Shown piece by piece: positions 8,672-16,434 of a stretch of 64,000 nucleotides of DNA. How positions within the stretch are numbered: the stretch's first letter is position 1; each line of letters begins with the position of its first letter. This stretch comes from Streptomyces sp. NBC_00258 (GTDB lineage: Bacteria; Actinomycetota; Actinomycetes; Streptomycetales; Streptomycetaceae). Location: positions 11,408,001 to 11,472,000 of the forward strand of contig NZ_CP108081.1 of assembly GCF_036182465.1 (NCBI RefSeq), written 5' to 3'. Position numbers and translations under genes: made by a program. The notes beneath the pieces were generated by a model. That model saw only the letters and a program-made list of their open reading frames with translations, was not told where the DNA came from and did not search any database.

Positions 8672-8797
8672 TTACGTCTGGCTGGGCGGCATCGGGCCGC
8701 AGCAGGCGACGGTCTCGCTCTGGTCGGCGCCGGCGAGCGGTACTACCGCGAGCACCGCGGCCAGTGCCACGAACAAGCCCAATACAGCTTTGCGCAC
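8672..8797 (-). CDS. Secreted small peptide, 41 residues, unrecognised
   Basis: A GTG start follows the strong ribosome site AGGAGGAG at 4-5 bp spacing and the frame ends at TAA. The product starts MRKAVLGLFVALAAVLAVV, a textbook signal peptide (two basic residues, hydrophobic core, then a PLAGA-type cleavage site). It leaves a mature peptide of about 17 residues, DQSETVACCGPMPPSQT, with a vicinal Cys pair and three prolines. I know no family for it. It precedes the I36 inhibitor gene on the same strand. An inverted repeat (8893-8928) lies about 100 bp before its start. It could be a signalling peptide, a metal-binding peptide or a redox-sensitive factor; none of this is shown. Confidence 0.65.
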   Translation of the reverse strand: MRKAVLGLFVALAAVLAVVPLAGADQSETVACCGPMPPSQT

Positions 8798-8892
8798 TGC
8801 CTCCTCCTGTTTCCCGGGATCCGGTGCCGCTTGGAGCGGTCACGTGCCGGCCTCTTTGCGGGGCGCAGGGCATGAGCTTCCACGGTTGACCG

Positions 8893-8928
8893 ATTGTCTG
8901 GCAGCTCCCTTTCACTACTTCAGACAAT
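8893..8928. promoter_or_regulatory. Inverted repeat ATTGTCTG-N20-CAGACAAT
   Basis: Two perfect 8-bp arms are separated by 20 bp, about 100 bp upstream of the secreted-peptide gene read on the minus strand. The element may be an operator or a leader hairpin. The arms are poorer in GC than the surroundings. Confidence 0.4.
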
Positions 8929-9225
8929 GTTTCGGGTTCCGGTACTGACGAATTGTTGTGCCGTGACTGCCAGCGGGCGAAGGGGAGCCGCCCGTGAGGG
9001 AAGTTCTCGTGAGGGGCAGGCTTCGGCGCCCGCACCAGCCGGCGCGACATGATGACAGCGTCAGAAGCTGTCCTACGGGGTTCACCAGCTGGTCCGTAGG
9101 CCTGCATCCTCCCGGAAGCGAGCCGGGGCAGCAGATCCTCGCCACAGGCAACGCCGGCAGCGTTACGCCGCGCGTTGGCTCGGCCCCACGTCAAAGCCGT
9201 CCTCTGACCGCACCCGTACACAGCA

Positions 9226-9268
9226 AGAGGCGCACCCCCTACGCCTGGACAACTCGGGGTGCGCCTCT
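9226..9268. terminator. Strong hairpin, 13-bp perfect stem
   Basis: AGAGGCGCACCCC pairs perfectly with GGGGTGCGCCTCT across a 17-base loop. There is no T-run, as usual for streptomycete terminators. It lies just before the secreted-nuclease fragment and would shield it from upstream read-through. Confidence 0.55.
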
Positions 9269-9305
9269 CTCATGCCCGCCCGCAAGGGCGAGAACGGAGA
9301 ACATC

Positions 9306-9398
9306 ATGCCCGCCCCCACTGTCTTACGGCAGCACTCCCGCACACTCGTCATCGCCGCGGCCGCCGTGCCGCTCGCGGCCGCTATCAACAGCAGGTGA
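9306..9398 (+). CDS. Possible leader peptide overlapping the nuclease start
   Basis: A 30-codon frame (MPAPTVLRQHSRTLVIAAAA, then VPLAAAINSR) sits behind a GGAGAA-like ribosome site. It ends in a TGA that overlaps the GTG of the nuclease fragment (GTGA). The product looks like a signal peptide without a mature part. It may be a translationally coupled leader, or the original nuclease N-terminus split from the gene by a frameshift. Confidence 0.35.
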   Translation: MPAPTVLRQHSRTLVIAAAAVPLAAAINSR

Positions 9399-9615
9399 TC
9401 AAGACTGCTCTGCGGGGCCTTGTGGCCGCCGCCTTGGTCGTCCTGCCGCTCGCCCCCGCCCCGCCGGCCCACGCCGCGGAGACCGTGCCGCTCGCCATCG
9501 CCATCGCCATCGACCGCCTGACCCCGGGCACCGAATCGCAGGAGAGCTACCAACGCACCTCCTTCAAGCACTGGAACGCTGGCCCCAACCCCACCGACGG
9601 CTGCAGCACCCGTGC
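9395..9615 (+). pseudogene. Secreted HNH-family nuclease, N-terminal fragment
   Basis: From GTG the frame gives a signal peptide (LRGLVAAALVVLPLAPAPPAHA) and then ESYQRTSFKHWNAGPNPTDG followed by CSTRA. This is the start of the exported HNH nuclease family of streptomycetes, where Y-x-R-x-x-F-x-H-W and D-x-C-x-T-R-x-E-V-L precede the HNH core. Similarity stops after Ala of CSTRA, where the IS21-related sequence begins, and the catalytic HNH part is not found elsewhere in the window. The gene is therefore destroyed. Confidence 0.7.
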
Positions 9616-9627
9616 TGGTTCTGTCGG

Positions 9628-9635
9628 TAGTTGGT
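9628..9635. repeat. Target-site duplication of ISL3 element, left copy
   Basis: TAGTTGGT lies directly before the left inverted repeat. The same 8 bases follow the right inverted repeat at 11389-11396. Eight bases is the duplication length known for the ISL3 family. Confidence 0.9.
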
Positions 9636-11388
9636 GGCTCTGGTCCACTTCGTGTGGTTCGGTGACGCTCGGTCACGCCAATAGAACCCGTTTGCGTAGG
9701 AGTTCGAATCCTGCGCGGCCGAACATCTGGCGCTTGAGCATCTTGATCCTGTTGACATGGCCCTCCACGACACCGGAGTTCCAGGGGAGAGTGAGGCCGG
9801 CGGTGACGGCGTCGAGGTCACGCAGGAGGTGCTGAGCGAAGTGGCGGAGGCTGGGCAGTTCGGCGGTGGCGCTGGCTGCTTCGATCCATTCGGGGAGCCG
9901 GTGTCCTTGCAGGTGAGTGACCATGTGGGCGAAGGAGCGCACGTGCTCGGCGAGTGCTGTCAGTTCGGGGCAGTTGGCCAAGGCGGCTTTGAGGTGGAGC
10001 CGGTCGCCTTCGGGTAGAGCGTCGGGGTGCGTGAGGATCCAGCGTGTGACGGCGCGGGCTGATGGCGGTCGGGGGCCGACCGGTTGGGGCTTGCCTCGAA
10101 GAGTCCTGCTGACGTAGTCGCGGACGCTGGCGTATCCGCGTGGATAGCCCTGTTCCTTGATCTCCTCCCACAGTTTCCAGGCGTTGGTGCAGCCTTCCTG
10201 CCAGCGCTGATCAAGGTAGGGCTTGTAGTCGTCGAGCCTGGTCGCACGGCTTTGCCACTGGCCGGTGAACATCTCCTCCGGGGTGGTGGCGCGGGAGAAG
10301 CGCAGGACGGTGTTGAGGGTCATGCCGAGTTGCCGGGCGACGGATCGCTTGCTGTGCCCGGCGGCAAGGAGAGCGTGGATGGTGGCGTGTTTGGCGCGGG
10401 TGCGTTCGGCGAACCGGTGCCCTGTGGGCCAGGGCGACGATGCGGTCGGCTCCGGCTCTTCTTCTGGTTCTTCAGGCTGCGCCGGCGTGGGGCGCAAGCA
10501 GCCGCGGTGCCGGTAGACGCATTTCCCGGCAGCTTCGCCCAGGTTGTGCCACAGATGCCAGCGGTCGGCGACTTGGAGGGCCTGCGGGGCGCCGCGGGTG
10601 GAGCCTTCGGCGAAGAACGGGGCCCGGTCACGGCAGATGATCTCGATGCCGGGCCGCTCGGCGAGCCAGGCCGCGAGCGTGTCTGCCTCCCGGTCGGGAA
10701 GGAGGTCGATCGGACGTCGTGTTTCGACGTCGACGAGCACGGTTCCGTAGATCCGGCCCTTGCGCTGGGCGTATTCGTCCACGCCGACCACGCGGGGTGT
10801 AGTGGTGGCGGGGTCCGGGAGCGAGGCGATCAGCCTCAACAAGGTGTTCCTGCTGACCGGGATCTTGAAAGCATCCGTCATGAGGGCGCCTGCCCGGCCC
10901 GCCAGCGCGAGACCGACCGACATCAGCGTCGATCGCAACCGCTCGGTCCGTCGTCCGAACCGGCGCGTGAGCCCAGGTACTTGCTCAGCGAAGGTCTTGC
11001 GCGCGCAGGAGTCCTCCGCGCAGACGAACCGCCGCACTCGTAACGACACCACGACCAGCTTGCCCGCTGTCGGCAGATCACGAGGAAAACGCAGGTAGGA
11101 GCCATGTATTCGCCCAGACCAGTATCCGCACTCCGGACAGGCCGCCCGTCCTGCGGTCGTACGAGCCTCGACCCGGACGACCGTGTCGGTCACCTCGACC
11201 GACTCGATCAACACGCCCTCGACCGAGGAGAACAGCACCTCATCCAGCTGCGACAGCACTTCGTTCACGGCGAAAGACTGTCGACCACACCATCGTCCAG
11301 CCGAGCGATTTTCGGGCGACCTCAACTGCCATCGCCCGAAGATCAACAGTCACCCTGCGCGCACACCCACACGAAGTGGACCAGAGCC
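9636..11388 (-). mobile_element. Complete ISL3-family insertion sequence, 1753 bp
   Basis: The ends are perfect inverted repeats over at least 20 bp: GGCTCTGGTCCACTTCGTGT at the left and its complement at the right. They enclose a single intact transposase gene and are flanked by the 8-bp duplication TAGTTGGT. Intact ends, intact gene and identical duplications indicate a recent insertion. The target was the left end of an IS21 relic that had already broken the secreted nuclease gene. Confidence 0.93.
9673..11268 (-). CDS. ISL3-family transposase
   Basis: Transposase of about 531 residues. An N-terminal zinc-finger region has CPECGYWSGRIHG and a second Cys pair in RRFVCAEDSCARKTF. Catalytic Asp residues lie in VVGVDEYAQRKGRIYG and in ALQVADRWHLWHNLGE. 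A helical insertion precedes the final Glu block near LPWNSGVVEGHVNRIKMLKRQ, the signature of the ISL3 family. I chose the GTG at 11268 because the protein family starts about there; the frame is open up to 11346. No inactivating change is visible. Confidence 0.9.
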   Translation of the reverse strand: MNEVLSQLDEVLFSSVEGVLIESVEVTDTVVRVEARTTAGRAACPECGYWSGRIHGSYLRFPRDLPTAGKLVVVSLRVRRFVCAEDSCARKTFAEQVPGLTRRFGRRTERLRSTLMSVGLALAGRAGALMTDAFKIPVSRNTLLRLIASLPDPATTTPRVVGVDEYAQRKGRIYGTVLVDVETRRPIDLLPDREADTLAAWLAERPGIEIICRDRAPFFAEGSTRGAPQALQVADRWHLWHNLGEAAGKCVYRHRGCLRPTPAQPEEPEEEPEPTASSPWPTGHRFAERTRAKHATIHALLAAGHSKRSVARQLGMTLNTVLRFSRATTPEEMFTGQWQSRATRLDDYKPYLDQRWQEGCTNAWKLWEEIKEQGYPRGYASVRDYVSRTLRGKPQPVGPRPPSARAVTRWILTHPDALPEGDRLHLKAALANCPELTALAEHVRSFAHMVTHLQGHRLPEWIEAASATAELPSLRHFAQHLLRDLDAVTAGLTLPWNSGVVEGHVNRIKMLKRQMFGRAGFELLRKRVLLA

Positions 11389-11396
11389 TAGTTGGT
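11389..11396. repeat. Target-site duplication of ISL3 element, right copy
   Basis: TAGTTGGT directly after the right inverted repeat is identical to the left copy at 9628-9635. Confidence 0.9.
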
Positions 11397-11520
11397 GACG
11401 TCAGTTGTTCGTGAAAGCTGACGGCACCAGGTGATGGCCCAGAAGGATGTTCGCGAATTCTGACGTCACCATCGGGGTTGCGGTGTCAAGCTGGATGTGC
11501 CCAGTAAAGGAGCACCCCCG

Positions 11521-11846
11521 ATGCCGCCTGGCCAGTCGAAGGTCGAGAGTTGTACGCCGCGCTGCGGCGCGACTCCCGCGATGGCATGTCGAACCGGGCG
11601 TTGCAGTGCAAGTACGGCGTCACCTGGAGCACGGTAAACAAGGCCCTGACCTCGGCTTTGCCGCAGCCACGCACGACAACCGCTTCGGCGCGGCCGTCGA
11701 AGCTGGATGCGTTCACGCTGCTGATCGACGAGATCCTGCTCATTGATCTGGACGCGACCAGGAAACAGCGCCACACCGGCACCCCGGATCTACCGCCGTC
11801 TGATCGACGAGCATTCCTCGTCCGAGGCGTTGCGTTGACCACTTGA
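11521..11846 (+). pseudogene. istA fragment of IS21 copy A
   Basis: The ATG-start MPPGQSKVE equals that of the second copy, but two extra bases after GTCGAG shift the frame. The body then reads YAALRRDSRDGMSNRALQCK, matching the helix-turn-helix region of IstA. A further shift follows KQRHTG, after which IYRRLIDEH appears in another frame and similarity fades. About 100 of roughly 550 codons remain. Residue differences from copy B show that the two copies are diverged relatives and not a recent duplication. Confidence 0.8.
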
Positions 11847-11920
11847 ACCCGCACCGATGAGAGGGCGCAAGCGTCCTGCGAGCAACCGCGCGGTCCGGCC
11901 AGGGACTGAGAGTCCGGTGT

Positions 11921-12694
11921 TTACACCTTGCTCGCGACCACCATGTAGTTCTCGGCCTCAAGATCGAACGTGCTCAGTTCCGTTTGGAGTCCGACCCGGT
12001 GCAGCTCGACTTCGAGTTCCTCGTACCGGTAGGGCCAGCAGGACAGCAGTTCCGAGCGGACAAGAACCAACCCGGTCGCATCAACTTGCGCGATCGCAAT
12101 CTCGATGTGGTGCTCCTCCTCCCAATGCGGCGCAATCTCCCAGCGGTAGACCACGACGGCATCGCGACCGTTCCGGCGGACGAGTCGGTCACTGATCTCC
12201 AGCCGGGAACCTCTGGCCCTCACGAGTTCCCAAGTGCGGGATGTGAGTACCAAGCGCCCGCCGGGGCGCAGAAGCCGTGACATCGACTTCAGAGCAGCAC
12301 CCCTGCCTGTCGCGCCCGCAGCATGGTGAAGCGAGTTGCCAACGCAGAACACCGTGTCGAACGTGTTGTCCTGGAAATGGTCGGGCAACTCTTCCCAGTT
12401 CGCCCGTACGGCCCGGACGGATGCCCCGAACTCCTCAGACAACTCTGCAGTCCGACGAACCATCGCCTCGCTGGCGTCAGTTGCGACAACCTGCATGCCA
12501 CGACCGGCGAGGCCAACCGCCAACTGTCCGGTTCCGCACGAACAGTCGAGGACGTGAGCGTTCGACGACAGGAGATTGAGGACGTCGTCGAACGACGCAG
12601 CGAACTCGGCTGGAGGTAACTTTGCATCCGAGATGAGCCATTCGTACACCTCGGCAAGCACGTCATAGCCTGTCACAACCACTATCTCCGTCAC
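11921..12694 (-). CDS. Class I SAM-dependent methyltransferase
   Basis: Methyltransferase of about 257 residues. Motif I is VLDCSCGTGQLAVGLA (about residue 50), motif II has VVATDASEAMV, motif IV reads FDTVFCVGNSLHH, and LRPGGRLVLTSRTW is the post-IV strand. This layout recalls glycine/sarcosine N-methyltransferases, but the substrate cannot be read. The C-terminal part is acidic (YEELEVELHRVGL). A TTA codon occurs at about residue 26 (DAKLPP), and base composition is less GC-rich than its neighbours. It lies alone between two related, broken IS21 copies, which suggests acquisition with those elements. Confidence 0.82.
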   Translation of the reverse strand: MTEIVVVTGYDVLAEVYEWLISDAKLPPAEFAASFDDVLNLLSSNAHVLDCSCGTGQLAVGLAGRGMQVVATDASEAMVRRTAELSEEFGASVRAVRANWEELPDHFQDNTFDTVFCVGNSLHHAAGATGRGAALKSMSRLLRPGGRLVLTSRTWELVRARGSRLEISDRLVRRNGRDAVVVYRWEIAPHWEEEHHIEIAIAQVDATGLVLVRSELLSCWPYRYEELEVELHRVGLQTELSTFDLEAENYMVVASKV

Positions 12695-12893
12695 GCGGCA
12701 GACTCACGGTAGGACGTCAGTCCATCAGCGGAGCAAGTCGGGCACCAATGGTTTTCGCAAGGATGGCTCTGACGGTGTTTGTCAGTTGTCCGTCTGAGTG
12801 GATGTCACCGGCTGGGAAGTTGTTCGTGAGAAGTAGTGTCACTCGCGAGGTTGCGGTGGCAAGGTGAATGTGCTCAGTGAAGGAGCACCGCCG

Positions 12894-14593
12894 ATGCCGC
12901 CTGGCCAGTCGAAGGTCGAGTTGTATGCCGCGCTGCGGCGTGACGCTCGCGAGGGCATGTCGAACCGGGCGCTGGAGCGCAAGTACCGGGTGGGCTGGCG
13001 GACTGTTCAGAAGGCGCTGAGTTCGGCGTGGCCGCAACCTCGGGAACCGTACGCGCCTCGCCGTTCCAAGCTGGATCCGTTCAAGCCGGTGATCGACCAG
13101 ATGCTGCTGGCTGATCTGGATGCGCCGAGGAAGCAGCGTCACACGGTGGTCCGGATCCATCGCCGGTTGATCAACGAGCACGCGATGGACGACGTGTCCT
13201 ACCAGGTCGTGCGCGCCTACGTCGCCAAGCGGAAGCCGGAGATTCGGGTTGAGGCCGGCCGTGGCCCGGCGCAGGTGTTCATCGAGCAGTCGCACCTGGC
13301 CGGCGCCGAAGCCGAGGTCGACTTCGGCGAGGTCGCGGTTCGTTTGCGGGGCGAGCTGGTGAAGTGCCACTTGTTCTGCCTGCGGTTGTCGTTCTCCGGG
13401 AAGGCGGTGCACCGGGTGTTCGCCTCCGGCGGTCAGGAGGCGTTCTTCGAGGGCCACGAGCACGCTTTCAGAGCGCTGGGCGGCGTGCCGTTCGGCAAGA
13501 TCCGGTACGACAACCTGAAGGCCGCGGTCGCGTCGGTGCTCGGCTTCACGCGGCGCCGGGTCGAGACCGACCGGTGTACCGCATTGCGGTCCCACTAGGG
13601 CATCGAGCCGTTCACTGCACGCCGGGAATCGAGGGCGCCCACGAGAAAGGCGGCGTCGAGGGCCAGATCGGCTGGTTTCGCCGCAACCACTTCGTTCCCG
13701 TCCCCGAGATCGACTCGCTGGCGCACTTGAACATGCTGATCGACGAGTGGAATCTGGCCGACGAGGCCCGGCGGATCGGGACCCGTCCCTGCACGATCGG
13801 CGAGCTGTTCGCCGTCGAACGGCCGTCGTTGAAGCCGTTGCCCGTCGAGACGTTCGAGACCGGCCGCTGGTTCACCCCACGGGTCGACCGGTTCTCCCAG
13901 ATCACCGTCCGCACCAACCGTTACTCGGTCCCGACCCGGTTCATCGGCCGCCAGGTCCGGGTCTTGCTGCACGCCTCCGAGCTCGTGGTGTTCGACGGCC
14001 GCACCGAGATCGCCCAGCACGAACGGCTGCTGACCAAGAGCGGATCACGGCTCGAGCCCGATCACGATCTCGAAGCGCTGCTGCGCAAACCGGGCGCGCT
14101 GCCCGGCGCCACGGTCCTCGAACAGGCCCGGGCCGCGGGCCAGTTCACCCCGATCCACGAAGCCTGGTGGACAGCCGCCCGCAACGCCCACGGCGACACC
14201 GCCGGCACCCGCGCTCTGATCGAGGTTCTGCTGCTGCACCGGCACATGCAGCACGGCCACGTCGTCGCCGGCCTGGCCGCCGCGCTCCAGGTCGGAGCGC
14301 TCACTGCGGACGCGGCCGCGCTGGAAGCCCGCCGCATCGCCGACAACGACGAACCGACCTCGGCCAAGCCACGACGCCGAGCCACTACCGAGGCAGACCG
14401 GGCCGTCGCAGCGACCGTCACCTCGCTGACCCAGCGGCGCCTGGCGCAACTGCCCAAAGACACCCGCCCCATGCCTGACGTGTCGATCTACGACCAGCTG
14501 CTTCCCAGCCGGCGAGCCGCCGTGGCCGCCGCTGGGCGCGCGCCGGCCCCGAGACCTACCCAGAAGCCGAGCAGGAAGAAGCTGCCGCCATGA
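12894..14593 (+). pseudogene. istA: istA of IS21 copy B, with a nonsense codon and a 2-base deletion
   Basis: IS21-type transposase. The helix-turn-helix (ALRRDAREGMSNRALERKYR) and the first DDE Asp in AEAEVDFGEVAVRL are in frame 1. After CTALRSH a TAG (13597-13599) stands where relatives have Tyr. Nine bases further, GAGCCGTTC-ACTGCACG lacks two bases against the expected FYCTPG, and the frame resumes as TPGIEGAHEKGGVEGQIGWF with the catalytic Glu. Both lesions fall within 20 bp and abolish the protein. ATG at 12894 has GGAG 9 bp upstream. Confidence 0.85.
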
Positions 14594-14786
14594 GTCCTCG
14601 CCGCCGGATGAGTGAACAAGCCGCCGAAGCCGCCGTCGACCAGGCATGCCGGGTCCTGCGACTGCCCACGATCCGCAACCAGTTTCCCGACCTGGCGGCC
14701 AAGGCCGGCAACGACCAGATGTCCTACCTGGTGTTCCTGGCCGAACTGCTGCTGGCCGAGTGCGACGACCGCGCCAGGCGAAGGTC
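14590..14786 (+). pseudogene. istB: istB N-terminal fragment
   Basis: The ATG overlaps the istA stop (ATGA). The product starts as IstB helper ATPases do, with a helical region (VDQACRVLRLPTIRNQFPDL, later SYLVFLAELLLAECDDRARR). The expected Walker A block is absent because similarity ends after DRARRRS at a junction with another transposase remnant. Confidence 0.8.
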
Positions 14787-14993
14787 GGTAGGCGTACGCG
14801 GTCCGCAAGAGGCGCGGGCCCAGTGGTGGCCGGCCACCGAGGTTCGGCCCGGAGGACTACAACGCGCGGCACGCGGTCGAGTGCGGCATCAGCCGCCTCA
14901 ACAGGCATCGGGTCGTGGGCCACCAAGTACGACGAACTCGGGTTCGGCTACGAGGCTACCGTCCTCGTTGCCGCCATCAACGAGTGGTTGTGA
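14787..14993 (+). pseudogene. C-terminal relic of a DDE (IS5/IS1182-like) transposase
   Basis: One frame gives FGPEDYNARHAVECGISRLN and a second frame, one shift later, gives WATKYDELGFGYEATVLVAA ending INEWL. Together they match the end of transposases with R-N-x-V-E-R-x-I-x-R-L-K...A-T-R-Y-D-K...A. One frameshift lies near 14910. It replaced the distal part of istB. Confidence 0.6.
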
Positions 14994-15555
14994 CGTACTG
15001 ATCCGACGACAACTCGAACACCCGTACTCGCCGACCGCACGTGGGACTGACGGTCTCACGGACCGGATGCATCCCGAGTTTGGTCATGATCCGTTCGGAG
15101 GCGTCGTTGCCCACTTGAGTGATGCTGACGATCCGATCCAGCCCTCGCTCTTCGAACCCGAACCGTACAGCGGCCGCAGCGGCCTCGGTGGCCAAGCCCT
15201 GACCCCAGTGGGAACGCCCCAGCCGCCAGCCGACCTCAACCGCCGGCAGGACCTCCGGCAAGAAGTCGGGTACCGAAAGGCCGGTGAACCCGGCGAACTC
15301 GCCAGTGGCCCGAATCTCCACGGCGAACAGGCCGAAGCCCTGTGACTCCCACTCGCTCTCCCACGCCTGGATCCCGCCGCGGGTCTGCTGTTCGTCACGA
15401 ACGCTGCCGTCACGGATCCACCGCATGACCTCGGGGTCGGCATTGACGGCAGCCATGGGCGCAACGTCTGCCTCGCGCCAGCGACGCAGGATCAAACGGG
15501 GAGTCTCAAGCGTGACCACCGAGTCATTCTGGATCACAAATGGGCTCTCCGCCAT
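14977..15555 (-). CDS. GNAT-family N-acetyltransferase (RimJ/RimL type)
   Basis: Acetyltransferase of 192 residues. It begins with the TLETPRLILRRWREADVAPM strand-helix unit typical of RimJ/RimL-like enzymes. The acetyl-CoA binding region is VGWRLGRSHWGQGLATEAAA (R/Q-x-x-G-x-G/A type), followed by the beta-bulge strand RIVSITQVGNDASERIMTKL with the conserved N-x-x-S/A pattern. The ATG at 15555 is chosen because everything upstream in the longer open frame lacks family resemblance. The 3' end overlaps the transposase relic on the opposite strand by 17 bp. The acceptor is unknown. Confidence 0.85.
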   Translation of the reverse strand: MAESPFVIQNDSVVTLETPRLILRRWREADVAPMAAVNADPEVMRWIRDGSVRDEQQTRGGIQAWESEWESQGFGLFAVEIRATGEFAGFTGLSVPDFLPEVLPAVEVGWRLGRSHWGQGLATEAAAAAVRFGFEERGLDRIVSITQVGNDASERIMTKLGMHPVRETVSPTCGRRVRVFELSSDQYVTTTR

Positions 15556-15581
15556 CCTCGCCAGGCACTTTCGATCGTGCC

Positions 15582-15878
15582 CTAGCGGGTGACCACGTTG
15601 AACACCGGGTAGGTCTGCGGCTGCACGTCCGCGAGGCCGAGTTCTCGCAGGATCGGGACGAGGGTCTCGCCGAACTGCTGGAACGCCTCCTCGGACTCCC
15701 AGACGTCCACGACGAGCCAGCCGTTGTCGGTGGGCGCTGCAGTGTGCGAGATGAGGCCGGACACCGGCCAGTCGGCGGGGCTCTTGACCGGGCCGGGGCG
15801 GCCGGCGACCTTTTCCGCGCTCTGCTCGTACTGGTCCTGGGTCATGCCCGGCATATCGAGAACCACGACGATCGCCAT
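15582..15878 (-). CDS. Small dimeric alpha+beta-barrel (ABM-like) protein
   Basis: Protein of 98 residues starting MAIVVVLDMPGMTQDQYEQS, with a middle strand GWLVVDVWESEEAFQQFGET and a late PQTYPVFNVV strand. This order (strand, helix, H-x-A region, W-E-S-x-E-x-F) is that of antibiotic-biosynthesis-monooxygenase-like or EthD-like dimeric barrels. No specific substrate is implied. GGGAA lies about 7 bp before the ATG. It precedes the acetyltransferase on the same strand by 26 bp, so the two may be one transcript. Confidence 0.75.
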   Translation of the reverse strand: MAIVVVLDMPGMTQDQYEQSAEKVAGRPGPVKSPADWPVSGLISHTAAPTDNGWLVVDVWESEEAFQQFGETLVPILRELGLADVQPQTYPVFNVVTR

Positions 15879-16216
15879 AGCTGAGTTCCCTTGCGAAGAG
15901 GTACGGAGTCGTATGGCCAGTTGACCAGCTGGCCGAGCCACCTGCGCGTTGGCCTGAGCCGGACAGGGCATGGACAGTGATCGGAACAGCGGTGGCCCTC
16001 TGCCCGCCATGTATTCCGTCACCTCGGAAGTCCCAAGTCGTCGGTGATGCTGCACAAAGCCAAGCAGGACTGCTTGACCCAGCCCGCAAATGGGTTCGCC
16101 GCCCAGGTCGGCAGAGCCCCCATCGGCAACCGGTGGGGGAGAGGCCCATGCGCTCGGCAGTCCCGGTGACGTCGACCTGGCTGTCGGCAACCTGGACCTT
16201 TGACGCGTACTGCTCC

Positions 16217-16306
16217 GTGGTGGTGGAGCGGGTGCACCTTGCCGAGGTGTTGGGTCTCGACGCCAAGACCGCCATGCGCTACGTGGACTCCGCACGAGTT
16301 GCGCTG
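16217..16306 (+). pseudogene. Possible C-terminal relic of a phage-type integrase
   Basis: The frame reads VVERVHLAEVLGLDAKTAMR and then YVDSARVAL. The tail of several actinobacterial tyrosine-recombinase-like proteins has a comparable helix-turn-helix (H-x-x-E-L-A-x-x-L-G-I-x-x-T-T-A-x-x-W). No catalytic Arg-His-Arg-Tyr region remains in any frame, so this is at best a scrap. Confidence 0.3.
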
Positions 16307-16366
16307 CCGTTCCCACGGGGGCACATGAGTTGCTCTGCCGTTCCCACGGGGGCAACGGAGTTCCCA
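16296..16366. repeat. 31-bp tandem repeat, about 2.3 units
   Basis: GAGTTG(C)-type units start at 16296, 16327 and 16358. The first two share CTGCCGTTCCCACGGGGGCA and the third is truncated to GAGTTCCCATCG. The copies abut without spacers. They end 70 bp before the methionine aminopeptidase gene. Confidence 0.75.
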
Positions 16367-16383
16367 TCGTGACCGTGATACTA

Positions 16384-16393
16384 ATACCGGTAT
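16384..16393. promoter_or_regulatory. Palindrome ATACCGGTAT before map
   Basis: A perfect 10-bp palindrome inside the A/T-rich block CTAATACCGGTATAAG lies 41 bp before the methionine aminopeptidase ATG, in a position fit for an operator or a -10 region. Confidence 0.45.
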
Positions 16394-16434
16394 AAGAATT
16401 GGGAACACGGGCGTGAGACGAGGAGTCGCAGGAC

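Larger units (their letters stand above)
9616..11850 (+). mobile_element. IS21-family relic (copy A), itself interrupted by ISL3
   Basis: From about 9616 the sequence resembles the left end of the second IS21 copy near 12770: CTGTCGGT against CTGACGGT, then a shared GTCAGTTGT(T/C)CGT and a shared GGTTGCGGTG(T/G)CAAG before the first gene. The ISL3 element splits it at 9628-9635. Only the left end and about 100 codons of istA remain; the rest of istA and all of istB are gone. The right limit is approximate. Confidence 0.6.
12770..14790 (+). mobile_element. IS21-family element (copy B), inactivated and 3'-truncated
   Basis: The element starts around 12770 with TGACGGTGTTTGTCAGTTGT and carries the istA-istB arrangement with an overlapping junction. 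istA has two lesions and istB is cut after about 65 codons, where sequence from another transposase begins. The right terminal repeat is therefore missing. The left limit is estimated by comparison with copy A. Confidence 0.75.

Noticed and set aside
9690..9720. GAGTTCGAATCCTGC resembles the T-arm of a tRNA
   Set aside because: It lies inside the conserved C-terminus of the ISL3 transposase and no acceptor, D or anticodon stems can be folded around it.
15556..16275. Longer open frame extending the minus-strand GNAT gene by about 240 codons
   Set aside because: The extension crosses the ABM-like gene in another frame and has no acetyltransferase similarity; family homology begins at the ATG at 15555.
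16296..16366. Short repeats resembling a CRISPR array
   Set aside because: The units abut as a 31-bp tandem repeat with no variable spacers, only about 2.3 copies are present, and no cas gene is near.
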